Below, one piece after another: positions 15,644 to 19,203 of a DNA stretch of 19,203 nt (its first letter is position 1; each line of letters begins with the position of its first letter). The translations under genes were made by a program, and so were the position numbers. The notes beneath the pieces are model-generated. The model was not told where the DNA came from. It searched no databases and saw only the letters and a program-made list of their open reading frames with translations. The DNA is from VGCC01 sp964495555 (GTDB lineage Bacteria; Actinomycetota; Actinomycetes; S36-B12): contig CAZBWA010000028.1 of assembly GCA_964495555.1 (NCBI GenBank), positions 1 to 19,203 of the forward strand, written 5' to 3'.

Positions 15644-16455
15644 GACATCCCTCTTCCCTGCCAGGCAGTCACGACGTCCAACGCGTCGCGGGTGGCCCGC
15701 ACATCATGCACCCGGACGCCCCAGACACCGGCACGCGCGCACAGCGCACTGATCACGGCGGAGGCGGTATCGCGCCCACGCATGTCGCGCGGCGTCCCCT
15801 GCTCATCTGCGAGGAGGACACCGAGGAACTTCTTACGCGACGCGCCGACCAGGACCCGGTAGTCCGTCGCCACCCACCGGTCGAGGTCGCCGAGCATCAC
15901 CCAGTTGTGCTCGACCTTCTTGGCGAAGCCCAATCCGGGATCGATGATGATCGATCGCTGCGCGACACCGGAGTCGATCGCCGCCGCAGCGCACGCCAGT
16001 GTCTCGGCCAGCACGTCATCTGCGACGGATCGGTAGTGCGCGAGGGCGTCCATGGAGGCGCTGTGTCCACGCCAGTGCATGATCACATAGTCGCAGCCGA
16101 GGTCCGCAATCGTCCGATACATCTCCGCGTCGGCCTGGCCCCCGGAGACGTCGTTCACCATCATCGCCCCCGTCTCCATCGCACGGCGCGCGACGTCGGC
16201 ACGCATCGTGTCGATGCTGACGGCGACACCGGCGTCGCTCAATGCGGTCACCACGGGAAGGACGCGATCGAGTTCCTCGGACACGGAGATCCGCTGGGCT
16301 CCGGGGCGCGTCGATTCGCCGCCGACATCGACGATGTCCGCACCCGAGTCGCGCAGCTGCAATCCATGGGCGATGGCCGCCTCGGTCGTCGCGTGCTCGC
16401 CACCGTCGGAGAAGGAGTCCGGGGTGACGTTCACGACGCCGAGGACCACGGGCAC
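15640..16455 (-). CDS. folP: Dihydropteroate synthase
   Basis: 271 aa TIM-barrel enzyme joining p-aminobenzoate to hydroxymethyldihydropterin pyrophosphate; it is the sulfonamide target. Motifs: GVVNVTPDSFSDGG (6-19), DVGGESTRPGA, SIDTMRADVARRAM, NDVSGG, IIDPGLGFAKKVEHNW, GASRKKFLG, and the terminal RDTASAVISALCARAG. The frame is open far upstream over folE, but the first barrel strand VVLGVVNVTP means the true start is near GTG 16455 (or GTG 16449). At 16455 the gene begins 2 nt after the folE stop. The choice between the two GTGs is uncertain; no clear SD decides it. Confidence 0.95.
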   Translation of the reverse strand: MPVVLGVVNVTPDSFSDGGEHATTEAAIAHGLQLRDSGADIVDVGGESTRPGAQRISVSEELDRVLPVVTALSDAGVAVSIDTMRADVARRAMETGAMMVNDVSGGQADAEMYRTIADLGCDYVIMHWRGHSASMDALAHYRSVADDVLAETLACAAAAIDSGVAQRSIIIDPGLGFAKKVEHNWVMLGDLDRWVATDYRVLVGASRKKFLGVLLADEQGTPRDMRGRDTASAVISALCARAGVWGVRVHDVRATRDALDVVTAWQGRGMS

Positions 16456-16457
16456 AA

Positions 16458-17069
16458 CTACCGCCCGATGATGAGGGACATCGCTTCGGCGCGTGAGGCG
16501 GCCGACGTGAGGATTCCCCGCACGGCGCTGGTGACGGTCTTCGCCCCGGGTTGGCGGACCCCCCGCACCGACATGCACATGTGCTCGGCCTCGATGACCA
16601 CGATCGCACCCATCGGGTCCAGGATGGACATGAGGGAGTCGGCGACCTGGGTGGTGAGGCGCTCCTGGACCTGCGGCCGTCGGGCGAAGACATCGACCAG
16701 TCGCGCCAACTTCGACAAGCCCGTGATTCGGCCGTCCGCATTGGGGATATACCCGACGTGTGCGACCCCGAAGAACGGCAGTAGATGGTGCTCGCACGTC
16801 GAATACATCGCGATGTCCTTCACGAGGACGAGTTCGTTATGACCCAGATCGAAGGTCGTGGCCAGGACATCCGCAGGCTTCTCGTGGAGCCCGCGGAACA
16901 TCTCGGCATACCCCCGCGCGACCCGCGCCGGGGTATCGCGGAGCCCGTCGCGATCGGGATCCTCACCGATGGCGACGAGGAGGTCCCGCACGGCGCGCTC
17001 GACCGCGGCACTGTCGAAGGGACCGACGGGACGGTCATCGTCGAGGGACACCGCCGCGATGTCACCCAT
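16458..17069 (-). CDS. folE: GTP cyclohydrolase I
   Basis: 203 aa enzyme opening GTP to dihydroneopterin triphosphate, the entry step of folate synthesis. Zinc ligands of type I enzymes are all present: CEHH at 92-95 (Cys92, His95) and Cys165 in EHMCM. Other family segments: DGLRDTPARVARGYAEMF, GYIPNADGRITGLSKLARLVD, and QPGAKTVTSAVRG near the C-terminus. Length is normal. ATG 17069 lies 2 nt after the ftsH stop with no strong SD. The order folE-folP-folB-folK is nearly the biosynthetic sequence; the p-aminobenzoate genes and the dihydrofolate synthase are not in the window. Confidence 0.97.
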   Translation of the reverse strand: MGDIAAVSLDDDRPVGPFDSAAVERAVRDLLVAIGEDPDRDGLRDTPARVARGYAEMFRGLHEKPADVLATTFDLGHNELVLVKDIAMYSTCEHHLLPFFGVAHVGYIPNADGRITGLSKLARLVDVFARRPQVQERLTTQVADSLMSILDPMGAIVVIEAEHMCMSVRGVRQPGAKTVTSAVRGILTSAASRAEAMSLIIGR

Positions 17070-17071
17070 GG

Positions 17072-19018
17072 CTAGTCGGCGATCTCGGAGGCCGCGTGCC
17101 CGTTGGATGCATGCAGCTCAGCGGGGGTGCGGATCGGTCCGGGGAGGTGGGTGGAGCGGCGCGCAGATCGGGTCCACGCCGGGCGCGGCGCGCGCAGACG
17201 CAGGGCGGCGAAGATCTCCTCGATCTCCTCCTTGTCCAGGGTCTCGCGTTCGAGGAGGGCCAGCACCATCGCGTCCAGGACGTCGCGGTTCTCGACCAGC
17301 ACGTCGTAGGCCTCCTGATGGGCGGCCTCGATGAACCCCCGCACTTCCTCGTCGATGGCGGCCGCGACTTCCTCGGAGTAGTCCCGGCTATGTCCCATGT
17401 CACGGCCGAGGAAGACCTCGCCCTGCTCCTGGCCGTACTTGACGGCGCCGAGCCGCTCGGTCATGCCGTACTGGGTCACCATCGCGCGCGCGACGGCGGT
17501 CGCCTTCTCGATGTCGTTGGACGCACCCGTCGTGGGGTCGTGGAAGATCAACTCCTCCGCCGCACGCCCACCCAGCATGTAGGCGATCTGGTTGAGCATC
17601 TGACTGCGCGTGGTGGAGTACTTGTCCTGATCCGGGAGCACCATCGTGTATCCGAGGGCACGTCCGCGAGGCATGATCGTGATCTTGTGCACCGGGTCGT
17701 TTCCAGGCAGTGCGGCCGCGACGAGGGCGTGACCGGCCTCGTGGTAGGCCGTGATCTTCTTCTCTTGGTCGTCCATGACGCGGGTGCGCTTCTGCGGCCC
17801 TGCGATGACGCGATCGATCGCCTCATCCAGGGCATCGTCATCGATGACCTCCGCGCCTGACCGCGCGGTCAGGAGTGCCGCTTCGTTGAGGACGTTCGCC
17901 AGGTCCGCACCGGTGAATCCCGGCGTGCGGCGCGCGACGGCCATGAGGTCGACGTCGTCGGCGATCGGCTTGCCCTTCGCGTGCACCTGCAGGATCTGGA
18001 ACCGACCGTTGAGGTCGGGGCGTTCCACCGCGATCTGTCGGTCGAAGCGACCGGGACGCAGTAGCGCCGGATCGAGGATGTCCGGACGGTTGGTGGCCGC
18101 GATCATGATGACGCCGCCTGTGACGTCGAAGCCGTCCATCTCCACGAGCATCTGATTCAGGGTCTGCTCACGCTCGTCGTGGCCGCCCCCGAGTCCTGCA
18201 CCACGATGGCGTCCGACGGCGTCGATCTCGTCGACGAAGATGATGGCCGGCGCGTTCTGCTTGGCCTGCTCGAATAGGTCACGCACACGACTGGCACCGA
18301 CGCCCACGAACATCTCGACGAAGTCCGAACCGGAGATGCTGTAGAAGGGGACGCCCGCCTCGCCCGCGACAGCTCGTGCGAGCAACGTCTTGCCGGTTCC
18401 CGGCGGGCCGTAGAGCAGGACGCCCTTGGGGATCTTCGCGCCCACGGCCTTGAAGCGCTCGGGGTCGGCGAGGAAGTCCTTGATCTCCGCGAGCTCCTCG
18501 ACGGCCTCCTCGGCGCCGGCGACGTCCGCGAACGTGGTCTGGGGCATGTCCTTGGTGATGACCTTCGCCTTCGACTTCCCGAAGCTCATCAGGCGGCCTC
18601 CTCCGCCCTGCATCTGGCTGAAGATGAAGATCATCAGGAGGATCAGCAGCGCAAAGGGCAAGAGCGAGACGAAGAGGGTGACGAGGATGTTCTCCGACGG
18701 GACCACGACGTTGTAGCCACCGGGGAGCTGGCCGGAGTCCGCACGCGCCTGCAAGAGCGTTTGGAGTTCGACCCCCTGACCCGTCACGTACGTGGAGCGG
18801 ACCTGGCTGCCGTCCTTGAGCGTCAGTTCCAAGATCTGGTCGCGATCGATGATCGTCGCGGTGTCGACGTCGTTCGACGTGATCGCCGCCACGGCCTCAC
18901 TGGTGTCGATCTCCTCGGGAGCCCCGATGCCGGAGATGAAACTGGACCCGATCAGCACGAAACCGACGGCCAGGGCGATCCAGAAGATCGGGCCGCGCAG
19001 GATGCGCTTCATGTCCAC
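17072..19018 (-). CDS. ftsH: ATP-dependent membrane zinc metalloprotease FtsH
   Basis: 648 aa membrane-anchored AAA+ protease for quality control of membrane proteins. Two membrane helices (about 8-28 and 111-135) flank a roughly 80-residue extracytoplasmic domain. The AAA module follows: Walker A GPPGTGKT (204-211), Walker B IIFVDE (259-264), second region of homology around ATNRPDILDPALLRPGRFDR (308-327). The protease site is HEAGH (His426, Glu427, His430). Arg-rich C-terminal tail, as in actinobacterial relatives. The start is GTG 19018, preceded by TACCGT plus 6 nt and no SD, so probably leaderless; ATG 19012 would shorten the protein by two residues. It heads, or at least has its own promoter for, the folate operon, which follows 2 nt after its stop. 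Confidence 0.98.
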   Translation of the reverse strand: MDMKRILRGPIFWIALAVGFVLIGSSFISGIGAPEEIDTSEAVAAITSNDVDTATIIDRDQILELTLKDGSQVRSTYVTGQGVELQTLLQARADSGQLPGGYNVVVPSENILVTLFVSLLPFALLILLMIFIFSQMQGGGGRLMSFGKSKAKVITKDMPQTTFADVAGAEEAVEELAEIKDFLADPERFKAVGAKIPKGVLLYGPPGTGKTLLARAVAGEAGVPFYSISGSDFVEMFVGVGASRVRDLFEQAKQNAPAIIFVDEIDAVGRHRGAGLGGGHDEREQTLNQMLVEMDGFDVTGGVIMIAATNRPDILDPALLRPGRFDRQIAVERPDLNGRFQILQVHAKGKPIADDVDLMAVARRTPGFTGADLANVLNEAALLTARSGAEVIDDDALDEAIDRVIAGPQKRTRVMDDQEKKITAYHEAGHALVAAALPGNDPVHKITIMPRGRALGYTMVLPDQDKYSTTRSQMLNQIAYMLGGRAAEELIFHDPTTGASNDIEKATAVARAMVTQYGMTERLGAVKYGQEQGEVFLGRDMGHSRDYSEEVAAAIDEEVRGFIEAAHQEAYDVLVENRDVLDAMVLALLERETLDKEEIEEIFAALRLRAPRPAWTRSARRSTHLPGPIRTPAELHASNGHAASEIAD

Positions 19019-19024
19019 CGTATG

Positions 19025-19030
19025 ACGGTA
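19025..19030 (-). promoter_or_regulatory. -10 element of ftsH and the folate operon (leaderless)
   Basis: TACCGT on the minus strand, then CATACG and GTG 19018: exact TAnnnT with 6-nt spacing. Confidence 0.65.
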
Positions 19031-19042
19031 CTACGGTGACCG

Positions 19043-19105
19043 CGTCTACTCATCCGCGGCCGAAGGGCGTTGCCTCAGCCCTGCGCGAACGATCAGGAGT
19101 AGACG
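19043..19105. repeat. 9-bp perfect inverted repeat spanning the hpt stop and the hpt/ftsH gap
   Basis: CGTCTACTC (19043-19051) and GAGTAGACG (19097-19105) are exact reverse complements around a 45-nt loop. The loop holds a smaller 5-bp hairpin (AGGGC 19064-19068 with GCCCT 19078-19082). One arm is the last coding bases of hpt, the other lies just upstream of the ftsH promoter. It is not followed by a U-run, so not a classic intrinsic terminator. Confidence 0.45.
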
Positions 19106-19203
19106 TGCGGGGCGAGCGTGCCCACGCACCGCAGATTGCGGTACCGCTGGGCGTAGTCGAGGCCATACCCCACGACGAACTCATTGGGGATGTCGAAGCC
19201 GAC
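19093..19203 (-). CDS. hpt: Hypoxanthine-guanine phosphoribosyltransferase (C-terminal 36 residues only)
   Basis: Only the end of the gene is in the window: 36 codons and a TGA at 19093-19095. The segment VGFDIPNEFVVGYGLDYAQR followed by YRNL is the purine-base and PRPP-site C-terminal signature of bacterial hypoxanthine/guanine phosphoribosyltransferases, which salvage purine bases to IMP and GMP. hpt upstream of ftsH is a usual actinobacterial arrangement (commonly tilS-hpt-ftsH). A 74-bp gap with an inverted repeat separates it from ftsH. Confidence 0.93.
   Translation of the reverse strand, partial: VGFDIPNEFVVGYGLDYAQRYRNLRCVGTLAPHVYS

Noticed and set aside
16456..16797. 113-codon N-terminal extension of folP over folE
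   Set aside because: It reads folE out of frame. The first DHPS strand begins at the chosen start, and family length (about 270-280 aa) is reached without it.
15706..16842. Long plus-strand open frame (378 codons) opposite folP and folE
   Set aside because: It is antisense to two well-supported enzymes, with no recognisable domain and no sensible start signal.

Overview
The window comes from a high-GC (about two-thirds G+C by eye) Actinomycetota-type chromosome. The evidence is gene content and order. It holds the classic actinobacterial neighbourhood hpt - ftsH - folE - folP - folB - folK - DUF3180 - small ORF, a DUF2520/panC/nadB/nadC/coaX run, lysS and clpC. Many starts are GTG and gene junctions are very tight. 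The order recalls Streptomyces/Nocardioides-like genomes more than mycobacteria: there is no lsr2 or panD here, nadB-nadC sit between panC and coaX, and a lone nuoD-like gene sits beside the fol cluster. I cannot name a genus. There are no mobile elements, CRISPR arrays, tRNA or rRNA genes, and no gene-free stretch over 300 bases; the longest gap is the 123 bp between clpC and ppc.

Layout. (1) 1-1567 minus: clpC, running off the left edge. (2) 1691-4387 plus: ppc, divergent from clpC and convergent with the next operon. (3) 6378-4391 minus: lysS then an argA-like GNAT gene. (4) 6420-7106 plus: a HAD-like hydrolase divergent from lysS. (5) 12088-7103 minus: DUF2520 protein, panC, nadB, nadC, coaX, an NAD/CoA cofactor operon. 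(6) 12112-14039 plus: a MidA/NDUFAF7-type methyltransferase overlapping a lone NuoD-like gene. (7) 19203-14036 minus: hpt (partial), then ftsH, folE, folP, folB, folK, DUF3180 protein and a 93-aa unknown protein, a folate operon downstream of ftsH.

How the genes fit together. The right two thirds is a cofactor district covering folate, pantothenate/CoA and NAD. Between its two operons sits a two-gene unit that pairs a predicted complex I methyltransferase with a relative of its known mammalian substrate family (NuoD/NDUFS2). The arginine methylated in mammals is kept and the quinone-site tyrosine is replaced by tryptophan. This is the most interesting part of the window.

Expression. Genes inside operons mostly start by stop/start overlap (ATGA or GTGA) or behind a Shine-Dalgarno sequence. 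Promoter-proximal genes (ftsH, lysS, the HAD gene, the methyltransferase, DUF2520, and less clearly ppc) have no SD. Instead they carry a TAnnnT-like -10 hexamer 6-7 nt before the start codon, the signature of leaderless mRNA. clpC is the exception and has a strong SD. All assignments are by reading and family knowledge; no database search was possible.
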